The position numbers were made by a program, and so were the translations under genes. Under the pieces are notes generated by a model, which worked only from the letters and a program-made list of their open reading frames with translations, did not search any database and was not told the origin of the DNA. Below are positions 7,894 to 20,553 of a DNA stretch of 64,000 nt, in pieces (positions within the stretch are counted from its first letter, which is position 1; every line of letters begins with the position of its first letter). The stretch is from Nannochloris sp. 'desiccata'. Its lineage: Eukaryota; Chlorophyta; Trebouxiophyceae; Chlorellales; Chlorellaceae. The stretch is from positions 868,001 through 932,000 of the forward strand of contig JAGTXX020000012.1 of assembly GCA_019044685.2 (NCBI GenBank). Direction: 5' to 3'.

Positions 7894-10687
7894 TCAACGC
7901 ACTGTGACGGTACATTTCTTCACATTAGGTACTTTAAACGTCTCGGCAGCACCGAGCAACCACTCTTCCGAAACAACAGGCACTTTACGCGGCACCCCTC
8001 TCGGTTTCTCTCCATTTTTCCCGGATACAACACACACAGAGCAGTCTTTCAACGATGTAATAGAGGCACCCAAGGCCATTGCTACCCTTTTCAAGGCAGC
8101 AGGATTTCCTTGGCCTGGGTGGATATGAATAGCATGCTCAGCCAGGAGACCTTGTTTTGCTTTTGAGGTACTTGCTATACGCTCTCTGGCGCGGTCCGCA
8201 GCAGCCGCAAAGCGTACTTTGGATTTATAGGGCCCTTCTGCAACCCATTTTCCCGCCTCTAAAGAGGCAGTAATCCATTCAGGGTCGAGTAAAATAGCAC
8301 CATTAGCGACAGCAAGCATCGCCTTCATGGTTCTTCGCTCATCTCCGATGATCAAGTGGGTGATGGTGCCGTCCTCTTTGCCTTCAGCGCAAAAACGTAA
8401 ACCACGTAAGCGTTGTACTGCAGATTTGCAGAGGGCGACAACGCCACTGGTGGTTGAGGTAACAGCAATAAAACCATGTTTAGGACCTTCCTCCTGCTGC
8501 TTGCTACTCTCTACCTTCTTGACTGCTTCTTTCGCCTTCTCTTCCCCTTTTTTAATTTGAGTTTCTTCCTTGGTAGTACGGCGAGTCGTCGTCGTCTTTC
8601 TTCTGTTCTTCTTCTCGTTGGCACCACCATCAAGGGCGCTATTATTATTCTTTGGAGCCTTTTTCACATTTTCAGAAGCATTCTCCTGCTCTTTCTTTTC
8701 GCCCTCTTCCTCTTCATCATCACTATCAGGTACAAAGGAAGGCATTTCTTCATTAACCCCTGCTACCTCCATCATTATCACATCCTCCTCTTCAGCGTCA
8801 GGCATCGTTGCGACGTTCTCAGCTTCCTCTAAAGCTCTCGCAGCCAAGGCGGCAGCAGCAGCAGATTCTTCCTCGTCGTTTTGAGTACCAAATCTACTAC
8901 GACGTTGTTGAGAAGAAGGCTTTCCGGCATTCTGCTGAGTACTCTTATTACCACAACTGGCATTGCCGCTAGCACAACCACCGGCGACATTGACACCATT
9001 AGTAATTTCAACACCAGCACCATCCCAGCGACGAGGGCTCCAAGGGGTAGGCACTTTATCCCTGATAACCACCTTTTGCAGTGTTGTAGGTAGTGTAGGG
9101 GTGGATACATTCGCTGTACCACCACCGCCGCCGCTTTTAGAAGCAGTGCCATTTTGAACGGCAAAGCCTCCGAAACTGACACGAGGACGGGTAAACGCTA
9201 AAGGAGCAGCAGAACCTGGACGACGAGCTTTCGTAACAGCAGTTGTTGCTGCAGGGGTAGGTTCATTCCAAGGACTATTTACACGAACGGCCTCTGGAAT
9301 AGGAATTACTTGAGCGCGTCCGTTGGCTTTAGCAGTTGAAACAGATTTAATGGGTACAAGAGGGGTTCCTTTGTGGACAAGCATCTGTTTCTCAGGGTGG
9401 AGGTTCCTCATTGAGAAGCGGACTGCAACTGGAGCTTCTTGCTTTGGTTTCTTGGTTTGTTTCCGTGTGGGTTTTGCCTTTGGCGCAGGTTTTTCTTTTT
9501 CTTCTACTTGAGTAGCTAAGGCTTCGTCAACATCCATATCATAGTCATCGTCAATTTTGTCTTCAGGTTCCTTATCATCGACGGGAGCTTCTTCTCCCTT
9601 TTCCTCTTCTACAGCGACTTGAATCCGTTTCTCATCGGAAGCTTTTGAGGAATGAGCAAGTCTGCTTTTAGCCCCTCTTGCTGCAGCTGCTTTCGCTCCA
9701 GCTTTTCCATCTGTAAAAACAGCAACAGAGCTGCCGGATCCACCGATCTTTTGACGTTTTCCTGAGCTTTGACGGGCCATTCGGACACTAAGAGGAGTAT
9801 CTAGGTCCTCGTCCTCGTCACTATTTTCAGGCCATTCTCTATCTGCAGGCAAGTCAATAGCAAGGATATCCGCTACAGCCTGAGTTGCAGAACCTACACG
9901 CAGTCCAGCGGCAGGTTCATCATTAACAGCAGCGGTGGCTGCAGCAGCAAGTTTACCGCTAGTGCGGGCAGACGAGCGAGTGCGGCGAAGACGGGAATGG
10001 CGTCTAGGGCCAGAAAGAGGGTCTGCTGCATCGCTACCGCTAGTTCCTGGTTCTTTTAATTGCTGACTACTGTCAAAAAGCCAGTCTGATTCCAAGTTGA
10101 GATCAAACTCCCCTGCAGGTTTAGGAGGCGCAGGGCCACTGGAGCGCTGCTTCCGCTTTTTGGTGCCACCGCCACTGGCACGAGCTCCAGTTGAATTAGG
10201 AGCAGCAGCCAGCAGATTCTCCTTTGGTCTGGCGACCATGTATCTTTTCTCCATTAGACGGCGTCCTTGGGTGATTGACTCTTCAACCCAAAGAGGAGAG
10301 ACGATGGAAGGAGGGCATGGTAACTGCACAATCATGGGTAAAATAATAATTTATTAATTAATTACAGATAGAAGCCGAACAAGGTCGGAAAAAATACGAG
10401 CGACCAATACACGTGTAAGAGATAACAAAAAGGTGTTAATAACCCCTGCTCACCCCATCAAGCTTGCGATACAGCTCTACAACTGCCTCATCCTCATTTC
10501 TTTTATCGCACGCACGCTGCGATCTGCGTCTCTCAAAAATTATATGTGTAACATCCTTGCCAAGTCGAGGTAGTACAAGGGCTCCGTTGGTCTGAAGACG
10601 CTTCTGAATAGCCCCTTTGGCGTTATGAATGGGATCTGAGCAAATTATTATGGCGATAACATCCTGCAAAATAGTATTCGGAGCCAT
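7894..10687 (-). CDS. BRCT-domain DNA damage protein, microcephalin-like
   Basis: Two exons, 10687-10454 and 10323-7894, separated by a 130-nt GT-AG intron (phase 0), encode 887 residues. Exon 1 and the start of exon 2 form one N-terminal BRCT domain: TILQDVIAIII, GKDVTHIIFE, then SPLWVEESITQGR with the conserved Trp, split by the intron. A long disordered, acidic and basic middle follows (about 130-690, rich in Lys, Glu, Ala). The C-terminus carries a tandem BRCT pair (HLIIGDERRT.., DPEWITASLEAGKW, and a last unit ending VVSEEWLLGAAE). One N-terminal plus two C-terminal BRCTs is the layout of MCPH1, which binds phosphorylated H2AX. Orthology is inferred from this layout; other BRCT proteins are possible. 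Confidence 0.85.
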
Positions 10688-10994
10688 GCTTGCACACGGA
10701 TTGAGGTCAAGTATATTCCCTTCTGTATTTAGAGGTACGTTTTGTGACTATCAGGCCAAGCTGCTGAAGACAGCTTAAGCCTTAAGCTTGCTCTAGTAGT
10801 AGCGTGCCGTGGCGTGCTTTGCAAGTTGCCAAAAATCGATCCTCACTGAGTCACACCGGGTTTATATTATTCTTTCAAATAATTGCTTGCCAGCTTTTCT
10901 CCGAGTCGGGCCTTCATCTTGTTGCATAATTTACTTCATTTTCGTATCCAATTCTCTTGGTGCTCAAAGCTTTCACTGAAGCCAGATTGCCGCT
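10688..10994. promoter_or_regulatory. Shared promoter region of BRCT and 5'-nucleotidase genes
   Basis: This 307-bp gap lies between divergent starts. It contains a perfect inverted repeat, AGCTTAAG-C-CTTAAGCT (10772-10788). No gene is visible. Confidence 0.45.
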
Positions 10995-13139
10995 ATGAAG
11001 CAAACTGGCCTCGCCAACACTAAAAATAATGCACTAAATTCAAAACTGATCACACAGCTAAAACCTTCTCGCCCTTTAGCAGCTTTAAACCATTATCATA
11101 AAATTCTGACACTGGGATCAACAGCACGTGTTGCGAAAAATGAAGCATTTGAGCTCGAAGAATCAAGTTCAACAACAGATGGCGACGTCAGTTTTAAATC
11201 ATTATCTCCAACTCCTAGTCTAGACCTGGAATCCTTTACAACTGTCGCTGGTACCGTCGATATAGTCGACCCAGAAGAAGCAGAGGTCGATATTTTCGGA
11301 GAATTGTCCACCGGAAACTATCATTTCGCAGAAGATTTACAAGAAGAAGATGAATGCTTGTTACAAGGCGGCAATTTAACAACCCTAGGGCTCAGTCACC
11401 CTCGTGAGGTGATGGAACTTCCAACCGCGGAAATCGCACGTAGACTTGATAGCTTACTTGAACATGTAGGTGTAGCCCCGTCTCCGTATCCCAAGGCAGA
11501 GCCTCAAAGAGCCGTCTATTGCTCTAGGACGCTCAACATGAGAGCCATCCAGGCAATTGGCTATGATATGGATTATACACTGGTCCATTATGACGTAGAC
11601 GCCTGGGAAGGTAGGGCATATAGCTATGGTATGCAGAGTCTGAATGAAATGGGCGTCCCGGTAGAAGGCCTCCAATTTGATTCTTCTCTGATTATCCGAG
11701 GCCTTATTCTCGACTGTGAGCTGGGAAATATCGTAAAAGCCGATCGATTTGGCATTGTGAAGCGTGCAATGCATGGTACACGGATGCTTTCACCCGCGGA
11801 AGTGCGTAATTCCTATGGAAGAGAGACAGTTTCGCTCAGAAACGAATCTCGATGGGTGTTTTTGAATACTTTATTCTCCGTCTCAGAGGCCGTGATGTTT
11901 ACTCAACTTGTAGAAAGATTGGATGCTGGAATCATCCCACATCAAGTCTGTGCTCCCTCATATTCTGCACTGTATAAACTAGTCTCCAAAGCGTTGTTTT
12001 TAGCGCACGTAGAGGGTAAATTAAAAGCAGAAATCGTTCAGGATCCCGCTAAATTTATTGAAAAGGATCCAGACCTGGCACAAACGCTGTTGGATCAACG
12101 TGCTGCTGGGAAATCGCTGTTGCTAATTACGAATTCTGATTTGGAATATACAGAGGCGGTTATGTCGTACGCACACGAACCGTATTTACCTAAAGGAATG
12201 AAATGGCGAGATATGTTTGATTATATAATTATTAATGCCCGAAAACCAGACTTTTTCAAAGGTACGGGAGCACTGTACGAAGTCGTCACACCCGATGGAC
12301 TAATGCGCCCTGCTCATTCATTACGTCGCGGAGGTATCTACTGTGGTGGATCAGCAAAAATGGTGGAGCAAGCATTAGAATTAAGTGGAGAAAATTTTTT
12401 ATATGTTGGTGATCATATATATTCAGATGCCGCTCGAAGATTTTTGAATTTATCTTGGAGGACGTGTTTAGTCATCAGGGAGCTCGAGGAAGAAATTGAA
12501 GCGTTTGCTTCTGGAAGGGAACATCGCGCGGCCCTTACGGAAGCTTTAAATAAAAAAGATCTCGTTGGGGATGCTTTCAATAATTTACGTCTTGGAAGGC
12601 AGCGAGCTTTTATGGGGCCACAGGCACACAGCTCTCATGCAGATGGACCTGTAATCCCGGCTGAAGATGAAAAACGTGTGAATGAAGCTTTAGCTCAGCT
12701 TATCGCCGTTATGGAAAGGTTAGATGACGTTATTGGCCCTGCGATTGAACAAGACGGTGCCGATTTTAATTTAAGATGGGGTTTCTTATCGAGGGCTGGA
12801 GTAAATGATCGTTCCCAATTGCTTAGTCAAATTGAACGGTATGCTGATATTTATACTTCCCGTGTGTCTAATTTCCTTAGATACTCCCCCTTTGTGTATT
12901 TTAGAAGCCCCACCCAAAGTATGGCGCATGATCGTCCCACGGCAGATACCAGAGTGACAAACGTGAAGGCATTGCGTGCGCTTTCGAGGAATGGGAATAG
13001 TAGAGTAGGGTCTGCTATGTCCTCATCTGATGATGACGGTAGTGGGAATGGAAGTGAACATCAACATGACACTAACACCGTCTCTTTCAATGGCAGTACT
13101 AATGATATCAATAATGGGAATGAATATATTGACGAATAG
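10995..13139 (+). CDS. HAD-IG 5'-nucleotidase family protein
   Basis: A single-exon 714-residue HAD-superfamily hydrolase of the purine 5'-nucleotidase group (NT5C2/NT5DC type). HAD motif I is GYDMDYTL near residue 190, with both aspartates. Motif II is LLLITNSD near 375. A Lys in the NARKPDFF block and YVGDHIYSDA (motif IV, near 471) complete the active site. The first ~60 residues are basic and hydroxylated, suggesting an organelle targeting peptide, as in plant relatives; this is an inference. The C-terminus (about 650-714) is a low-complexity Ser/Asn/Asp tail. The natural substrate is unknown for this subfamily. TGTAA occurs at 13273-13277. Confidence 0.92.
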   Translation: MKQTGLANTKNNALNSKLITQLKPSRPLAALNHYHKILTLGSTARVAKNEAFELEESSSTTDGDVSFKSLSPTPSLDLESFTTVAGTVDIVDPEEAEVDIFGELSTGNYHFAEDLQEEDECLLQGGNLTTLGLSHPREVMELPTAEIARRLDSLLEHVGVAPSPYPKAEPQRAVYCSRTLNMRAIQAIGYDMDYTLVHYDVDAWEGRAYSYGMQSLNEMGVPVEGLQFDSSLIIRGLILDCELGNIVKADRFGIVKRAMHGTRMLSPAEVRNSYGRETVSLRNESRWVFLNTLFSVSEAVMFTQLVERLDAGIIPHQVCAPSYSALYKLVSKALFLAHVEGKLKAEIVQDPAKFIEKDPDLAQTLLDQRAAGKSLLLITNSDLEYTEAVMSYAHEPYLPKGMKWRDMFDYIIINARKPDFFKGTGALYEVVTPDGLMRPAHSLRRGGIYCGGSAKMVEQALELSGENFLYVGDHIYSDAARRFLNLSWRTCLVIRELEEEIEAFASGREHRAALTEALNKKDLVGDAFNNLRLGRQRAFMGPQAHSSHADGPVIPAEDEKRVNEALAQLIAVMERLDDVIGPAIEQDGADFNLRWGFLSRAGVNDRSQLLSQIERYADIYTSRVSNFLRYSPFVYFRSPTQSMAHDRPTADTRVTNVKALRALSRNGNSRVGSAMSSSDDDGSGNGSEHQHDTNTVSFNGSTNDINNGNEYIDE

Positions 13140-13247
13140 TGGAGGAGGTGGTCTTGATATAAAATAAATTTGTTTTTTTGTTTACTTTTTTACTTTTGTA
13201 TAGCTTAAAATGTATTCTGTACTTGCTTTTGCTATTTTTGCTCTAAT

Positions 13248-13277
13248 TTACAGGTCAATACGTCAACAATTATGTAA
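13248..13277. terminator. Paired candidate TGTAA poly(A) signals of two convergent genes
   Basis: TTACA at 13248-13252 would serve PAN2 on the minus strand, and TGTAA at 13273-13277 would serve the 5'-nucleotidase gene on the plus strand. The two transcripts would therefore overlap by a few tens of bases. Confidence 0.45.
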
Positions 13278-13347
13278 AATATCATATTATTCAACTGTTT
13301 CCACGGCACAACAACAAAAAAAAAAGGGGAGAGAAAAGAGAGCGTTG

Positions 13348-16300
13348 TTAAAGCCCTGGAGGTCTATTACTTCTTTGCTGCTGCTGTTGATGTTGTTGTC
13401 GATGATATTGCTGTTGCAAAGCAGCAGTTACCTGTTGTCTTCGTTGCTGCTCCATCAACTGTTGCTGCAACACCTGCAAATGTTGTACATGCCGTGCCGC
13501 CGCCGCCGCTGCTGCTGCTGCCGCTGCTGCTGCTGCAACCGCCGCGTCCTGCTGTCTCGTCGCTTGTTCTTGCTGCTCTTGCTGTTTCGTTTCTATTCGC
13601 GCTGCAAGGTGAGGTGGAGTTGCTTTCCAGACAGCAGGATCAAAGCCATGTGCATTACCCCAATCAAAAATTTCAGCCAACGTCTCCTCAAATTTCCCTT
13701 CCTCCTTTAACTGTTTATACTTGTCATACAACTTTAATGCAGCCACAGCATCCTCTACAGAATCATGAGACCGTGATTGGATCGTCGCACCAAGCAAATA
13801 GGCAGCTAAAAACCGTAAACTAAGGCGCCGGCGCCCAGAATGAAACAAATCTACGGTATCAACCACCTGCTCTGGAGGGAGCACTATATTCAACATTTTA
13901 AAATCTTTCTTTAGGCCATGCCCTACAAACACCGCGCCAGAATCGACTAGATACCTTAATTTTAAATATGCTCTACGGAGAGTTGTTAAATGGTGTCGAG
14001 ATTGGGTAGGATCGAGATCTCCCGGGATCAAACCAGAAAACCGAGTCAAATAATCGTACACTGGTTCCACTGATCTAATATAATCGTCAATACAGGTTAC
14101 ACCGGCACCAGGGCCTTGTCCACGAACAACAGAAACGCGGCCTAGACCCAACCTAGGAGGGCGTGCTTCTACTTCAATGCCACGTCGGACAATTCGTTCT
14201 GGTGGAGAGTACTGCACGAATTCTGCATCGAGGGCAAAGACGTGGCCTGGGCGGGGGATCTCTTCGGGGGAGAGCGGGACAAAGGTGGGACGGTTCAGCC
14301 GGGTTTTATTGGGTTGAATAGGAGGAGCACGGCACAAGGAAAGGAAATTTTCAGGAGTAAGCACAGGGGTAGGGGGTGCTGGTGGTTCCACTGCAGCTAA
14401 AGAAAGTTCTTCGATTCTGGTAAAAAAGAGCAGCACGGGAACTTTTTGACCAGCGTAGATCTCTGTGACGTCTTCAGGGAGGCATGGAGCGATGCGGAAA
14501 TCATTGAAAAACATCCAATTGCCTCGAGTATTTGCTGCTGTGAAGCCAGCAGAAGCAGCACCAGGGACCGCAGTTGCAGTGATAGCTCCAGCTGGCGTCG
14601 ATGGAAGATCACCTTCATTTAACTTCTGCTGCTTCAGTGGATAGCTTAAGGTATCAGCAGCCAATAATATACCATAACCGCCATCTCGTTCGGCTTTCTG
14701 CTGCTGCTGCTGCTGTTCAGGGCCAGGAGAGCGAGACCTTGACACCATTGGCGACTCCTGCTGTGCTGAGTAATAGGTTCTAGGTACGTTAACATGAGCT
14801 ACTAAATGCCCTTCATACTCAGGACCACCTTCTGCAGCTTCATCTTCATCCATAACATGAGCAACCACAGCAGTCAATTCATACACAGCACGCACAGCAG
14901 CTGCCGGGAGCGGGCCATCTTTTTGCTGTTTTTCGGCAAATTTTGTGGCCAGTTCGGCACTGCTGGCTCCTTCAATAACATCAACAGACCAGTCTTCGGG
15001 GTTTGCAGTAATAGCAACAGACATAGGCAACCAAGCATGGGTTTTACTCGTAGTAGGGCTATTAGGAAAGCTACTATACACACCAGACTTAAAACTGGCA
15101 TCTCCGCCAGCATTGCCTCTGCCGCCATAACCTTCATCCTGAACACCATTATTATTCCTGTTTTCTCTATTGCTAACTGGTTGCCACCATGCTAAATCCC
15201 CTCGATCTTCCAACCCACAATTCACCACCAACACCTGAGGCAGATTAGTAGGACATCTCTCCTGTCTCACCAATTGATAGCTAACTACTTCATCAAACCA
15301 GGCTCTCATGTCTGCAACTGTATGCAGCGATGCAGCCAGGACATCGGCAAAGGAAGGCCGAGAAAAACCAACTACATCAGCGTCAGTATTGCCAGTATCG
15401 CCTTTAGTCGGTGAGAGTGTACCACCAGATGCACTATGATTTGTACTATTGGGCTTTAAATTAGAGGAAGAAAGGGAGGATCTGTCTTTTGGCGATGGGT
15501 ACTGGAGGTCAACTTGAAATGCTCGAGTAGTTTTATCTTGATCTGGACGTTGTCTAGAAAGACACTGGGTGCGTTGATGTTGCGAAATAGCAAATATCGC
15601 TTCCAAAGGACTTTGCATCTGCATCTGCTGCAGTTGTCTATTTTGTTGCTGTTGGTGTTGTTGTCGCAGAATCGCTTCAGAGGCCACCCCAGTATATGTA
15701 TTATTCATAATTGAGGTCACTCTGCTAGTATTCATCGCAGCAGTACTTATTGAGCTAGCTTCTTTACTGAGCTGTTCCATAATAAATCTCGATAATCTCT
15801 GGGCTCTCCGAGCTAAACTCTTATCCTTTTGAGCCTCTACTTCAATATCAGTACTCCCTCTTTCACCACGTACACCTTCCAGCAACCCCAATGCCAGCGC
15901 TTCTTTACTTTGCCTGAGCGCTCGTAATAAATTCGCAGCTTGGCAGACGATTCCTCCAGATGTTGCCAACATACGGAATAGTAAAGAAAGCTCCCCTATA
16001 AGACTAAATTCGATATCTGGGTCAGGGGTATGAGTCATGGCAAGGTCCCGCATAGGACGACAGAAAAATAAAACCTGAAGTAAAGCATTGACGTAGCAAT
16101 TGGCTAAATCATTCTCTAGGCCAGAAAATGGAGTTTTATTATAATATGAGAAATCAAATTCTTCAAATTTAATGCCAGTTTGCTGTTTAATAACGACTTT
16201 GCGATACCGTCCAGGGAGAACCACACCGCCAGCCGCAGCACGCGCAGCAGCGCGTTCAGCACGTGATGCTTCCGCATCTTCTAAACCAGGGCGGGGCTTT

Positions 16301-17619
16301 ATCCTGGTATTACGTAATATAGCTACTGCAGCAGCAGATTGACCGGGTAAACCTCCTCGTACAAGCCTAGGATTTTCTATGTGGGTCACAAAATCTGATT
16401 GTTTACCGGCAGCCATCAAGGTAGCATCCAATGTTCTTGGCGCCAAACCAACAGCCATTGTCTCTCTGGGGCCGATATCTGATGCATATCCAGTGTTATC
16501 TAGTGGATAATGCAACTCAATCAACCCCAAAGGGTCGCTTTCTTGCAGAGATGGAGGCGGTTCTTCAGGAACTACTGGGGTAGTTGGAACGTCACCTCCG
16601 TATGTGACAGAAGGTGCTTCTGACGCTGCCCAGAGGTGAATATACCCCCCTGCACCACCAAAGGCAATAATTTCTCCAGAGGGGGAGATGTCACAACTAA
16701 CCAACGGGTCTCCTCCGGTATCAACACCATACATTTCCCCTACACCAAGCCCTGCCGGGTCTGTCAGTGTAAACATCCCTGAATCAGAGCCTACTAACAG
16801 TGTAGCTGCAGATCCAGATTCAGAGTAGGCCATCGGGTGGAAACGGAGTAAAGTAGGCCCAGCAGCAAAAGGCAAATTAGAAAGCATCCTGAGACCCATT
16901 CTGACGTCGAAAACTTTTACAGTCGGCTCTAAAGAGATCCGTCCCATCTTTCCAGTATACCCAGCAGTGGCAATGAGATCTCCAGAAGCATCTATTGCAG
17001 CAAACCCGCCGCTATGGGCGGTTAAAGAGGCTTCTTGGCGTAAATTGTTGCGAGCGTCAAGCAAAGCAATTTTCCCATCAACAGTGCCCATCACAACAGC
17101 GCCTCGTGGTAAAGGACCGCATAAAGAGACAACTCCTTGGCCTAGAGTGTCTATAGTACCACCAGCGCGACCGGTGACGAGATCAAGACTGGTGATTCCG
17201 CCACCAGAACGGCCTAAAAGGACACGATGACCACGAGGTTCAAATTCTAGAGCGGCTAGATCACCAATCTCATCCACAAACCAGATTCGAGGGACACAGC
17301 CAGAGAAATGCAAGCTCAATTGGGAAGGCGATAGAGATACACACGAGTTACCAGCAGAACGCATGGCTATAATCCCATCATGGTGAGCTGCTACTTCAGC
17401 AAAGCGTTGGAGGTCGGGGCAAAGGCTCTGAGCAATAACTCCAGCGTTGGTACCAGCCCATAACGTCTCTTCAGCCGCATCAAAACGCAATGCAGTGGGA
17501 AAATCTACTGCATCACCATGAAAAATAGGGGCTATGGCTATTTCTCCAAAACCCCATGCTGCTTCCTCATGATCATGGCCCGCTTCTTCCGCGTATTCCT
17601 CATAGTATTCCTCTTCCAT
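13348..17619 (-). CDS. PAN2: PAN2, catalytic subunit of the PAN2-PAN3 deadenylase
   Basis: A single 1423-codon exon encodes PAN2, which shortens poly(A) tails together with PAN3 in the cytoplasm. Order of domains: WD40 propeller (1 to about 330), the PAN3-binding linker, a ubiquitin-hydrolase-like pseudoprotease starting near FEEFDFSYYNKTPFSGLEN (about 485), and a DEDD exonuclease. The four acidic catalytic residues are visible: ALDAEFVQ near 1125 (D and E), HGLKKDF, and HDSVEDAV near 1281. Insertions in the pseudoprotease are Gln-, Asn- and Ser-rich. After the nuclease comes an unusual tail of about 100 residues with a 15-Ala run and Gln-rich stretches, absent from yeast and animal PAN2. It shares a 224-bp promoter with VPS25. 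Confidence 0.95.
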   Translation of the reverse strand: MEEEYYEEYAEEAGHDHEEAAWGFGEIAIAPIFHGDAVDFPTALRFDAAEETLWAGTNAGVIAQSLCPDLQRFAEVAAHHDGIIAMRSAGNSCVSLSPSQLSLHFSGCVPRIWFVDEIGDLAALEFEPRGHRVLLGRSGGGITSLDLVTGRAGGTIDTLGQGVVSLCGPLPRGAVVMGTVDGKIALLDARNNLRQEASLTAHSGGFAAIDASGDLIATAGYTGKMGRISLEPTVKVFDVRMGLRMLSNLPFAAGPTLLRFHPMAYSESGSAATLLVGSDSGMFTLTDPAGLGVGEMYGVDTGGDPLVSCDISPSGEIIAFGGAGGYIHLWAASEAPSVTYGGDVPTTPVVPEEPPPSLQESDPLGLIELHYPLDNTGYASDIGPRETMAVGLAPRTLDATLMAAGKQSDFVTHIENPRLVRGGLPGQSAAAVAILRNTRIKPRPGLEDAEASRAERAAARAAAGGVVLPGRYRKVVIKQQTGIKFEEFDFSYYNKTPFSGLENDLANCYVNALLQVLFFCRPMRDLAMTHTPDPDIEFSLIGELSLLFRMLATSGGIVCQAANLLRALRQSKEALALGLLEGVRGERGSTDIEVEAQKDKSLARRAQRLSRFIMEQLSKEASSISTAAMNTSRVTSIMNNTYTGVASEAILRQQHQQQQNRQLQQMQMQSPLEAIFAISQHQRTQCLSRQRPDQDKTTRAFQVDLQYPSPKDRSSLSSSNLKPNSTNHSASGGTLSPTKGDTGNTDADVVGFSRPSFADVLAASLHTVADMRAWFDEVVSYQLVRQERCPTNLPQVLVVNCGLEDRGDLAWWQPVSNRENRNNNGVQDEGYGGRGNAGGDASFKSGVYSSFPNSPTTSKTHAWLPMSVAITANPEDWSVDVIEGASSAELATKFAEKQQKDGPLPAAAVRAVYELTAVVAHVMDEDEAAEGGPEYEGHLVAHVNVPRTYYSAQQESPMVSRSRSPGPEQQQQQQKAERDGGYGILLAADTLSYPLKQQKLNEGDLPSTPAGAITATAVPGAASAGFTAANTRGNWMFFNDFRIAPCLPEDVTEIYAGQKVPVLLFFTRIEELSLAAVEPPAPPTPVLTPENFLSLCRAPPIQPNKTRLNRPTFVPLSPEEIPRPGHVFALDAEFVQYSPPERIVRRGIEVEARPPRLGLGRVSVVRGQGPGAGVTCIDDYIRSVEPVYDYLTRFSGLIPGDLDPTQSRHHLTTLRRAYLKLRYLVDSGAVFVGHGLKKDFKMLNIVLPPEQVVDTVDLFHSGRRRLSLRFLAAYLLGATIQSRSHDSVEDAVAALKLYDKYKQLKEEGKFEETLAEIFDWGNAHGFDPAVWKATPPHLAARIETKQQEQQEQATRQQDAAVAAAAAAAAAAAAAARHVQHLQVLQQQLMEQQRRQQVTAALQQQYHRQQHQQQQQRSNRPPGL

Positions 17620-17843
17620 GGTCGTTAATATATTGTTTTAGTTCAATGCGACATGGTGAAACTTTTCTGTGGAATGAAAGAGCAGGCGTTGGTTTAAATA
17701 TGTGTACACAATTGACGAAATGAAATTCTCTTCAGCTTTAAAACAGCCTCTGAACAGCATTTGCTGCCATATAAGATTTTGCATGCAGCACAACTATTTT
17801 TTCCCAGTAGATTAAAGCTGCTAACATAGACTCAAACGCAACC

Positions 17844-18624
17844 ATGTCAACATCTGATCAGCAATTAATTCCAAACTCCTTTGTCTTCCCTGAGTTTTGG
17901 AGCTACCCTCCGTATTTCACTTTACAGCCTATCCCAGAGTCACAAGAAAAGCAGAAGGAACTCTGGCGTGGTCTTATATTGAGCTATTGTCGTCATTACA
18001 GAATATTTCAGATCAACGTTGACGATGCCGCAGCACAACAGACGCTGCCGTTTGCAAACCCTGCTATTAAACGTACGCTATTCCTTTCAGAAATTTCCCA
18101 GTGTTTCCTGTAGTATAAAATTACTAGCATATTGCGTTCAGCTTTATTTGTATCGCTTTTAACTTCTTGTAGGTCATTTAAATCGTGATGCCAAACTAGT
18201 CTTTTTAGAGGATCTCGCAGCCCACAGCCGAGGGCAATGGCTCGACGGCAAAACACGGAGCAATTTCCTAGTTTTATGGAAAACATTAAACGAGTGGGCA
18301 GATAGTTTATACACTTGGGCTGTAGCCAATGGTCTTAAAGATAGCGTAGTAACTGTTGACGAAGTGCAAAGAGGAGAGGCGGTGGTGGGCACCGAGCTGG
18401 AGGGCATGCCACGGGTGGTGCTTGAAAAGGCACTTAAAGTGCTAGAAACGCAAGGAAAAGCAAAGTAAGTAGTCGCCTTTGTTAATTGTATATATTCACG
18501 AATAAAACCAAGGTATAATTCATGTCAAATGGGCTAATTTATCCATTATGTCTCCCTTCAATGTCCTTTTTGCAGATTATTTTCCGGGTCGACCCCTGAT
18601 GAAGAAGGAGTGAAATTCTTTTGA
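17844..18624 (+). CDS. VPS25: ESCRT-II subunit VPS25
   Basis: Three exons, 17844-18072, 18173-18464 and 18576-18624, encode 189 residues of VPS25, the ESCRT-II winged-helix subunit that recruits ESCRT-III on endosomes. The N-terminus has the diagnostic FPEFWSYPPYFTLQP (PPxFT for VPS36/VPS22 binding). The first joint restores FANPAIKRHLNRDAK, colinear with plant VPS25. Later come FLVLWKTLNEWADSLY and the C-terminal DEEGVKFF. Introns of 100 and 111 nt have GTACGC and GTAAGT donors. Reading on through the first donor reaches a stop after 14 codons, so the exon ends earlier than the open frame suggests. TGTAA lies 53 nt after the stop (18677-18681). Confidence 0.93.
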
Positions 18625-19019
18625 TTAAAATTGAACTGTAGATTATTTAATTGATATCTATTCTGATATATTTACTTGTAAACGCTATTGTGTATTACAG
18701 ACAGGCGCAAATGACGGGGACAAAGAGACAGAAAAGAAAGAAAGAAAGAAAGAAAGAAAGGACTATCAATTTCAATTTGCACGGGGAGGACGATAGACTA
18801 CAAACCACAAACCATGGCGAAAGGTACAAGGCCAAATTATAGTAAAATATCAAAACATTTTCATTCGTTCAAGTGCAGTTTATTTATGTATTGTGTAAAT
18901 TATAGAAATCTAAAGAATTCATTACGTTTATATATCGACGTGTTTTTATAATTGCAAACAACGAAAAGGCGCTACACGCTATTGGAAGAAGAGCAGTGCT
19001 CTGAGCACAATCGCCCCCC
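18625..19019. other. Convergent 3' region of VPS25 and GAPDH
   Basis: This 395-bp gap contains the VPS25 poly(A) signal and a GAAA tetranucleotide run. No gene is visible. Confidence 0.5.
18731..18761. repeat. (GAAA)n microsatellite
   Basis: About seven tetranucleotide GAAA units form a purine-only tract in the intergenic 3' region. Confidence 0.9.
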
Positions 19020-20350
<1,331 letters not shown>

Positions 20351-20553
20351 TTAAACCCTAAGAAGTTGCAATCAACAGATCGTATAAAGGTCAGACGTAA
20401 AGCGATATATGCGAGTTAAGCCTTTTTTATATGCCAAACCCTCCCTGCCGCCAACTTTGCTCTTTCAAGGCGCAAGAAAGTTCTTGAAGAACCGATCTGA
20501 ACTCTCGTCGTTGGATTTTTCGTTGTCAGAAGTTCACTGGAATGACTGTTAAA

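Noticed and set aside
7613..7915. A 100-codon minus-strand ORF with an Arg/Glu repeat
   Set aside because: It comes from reading the CT microsatellite and AT-rich 3' sequence.
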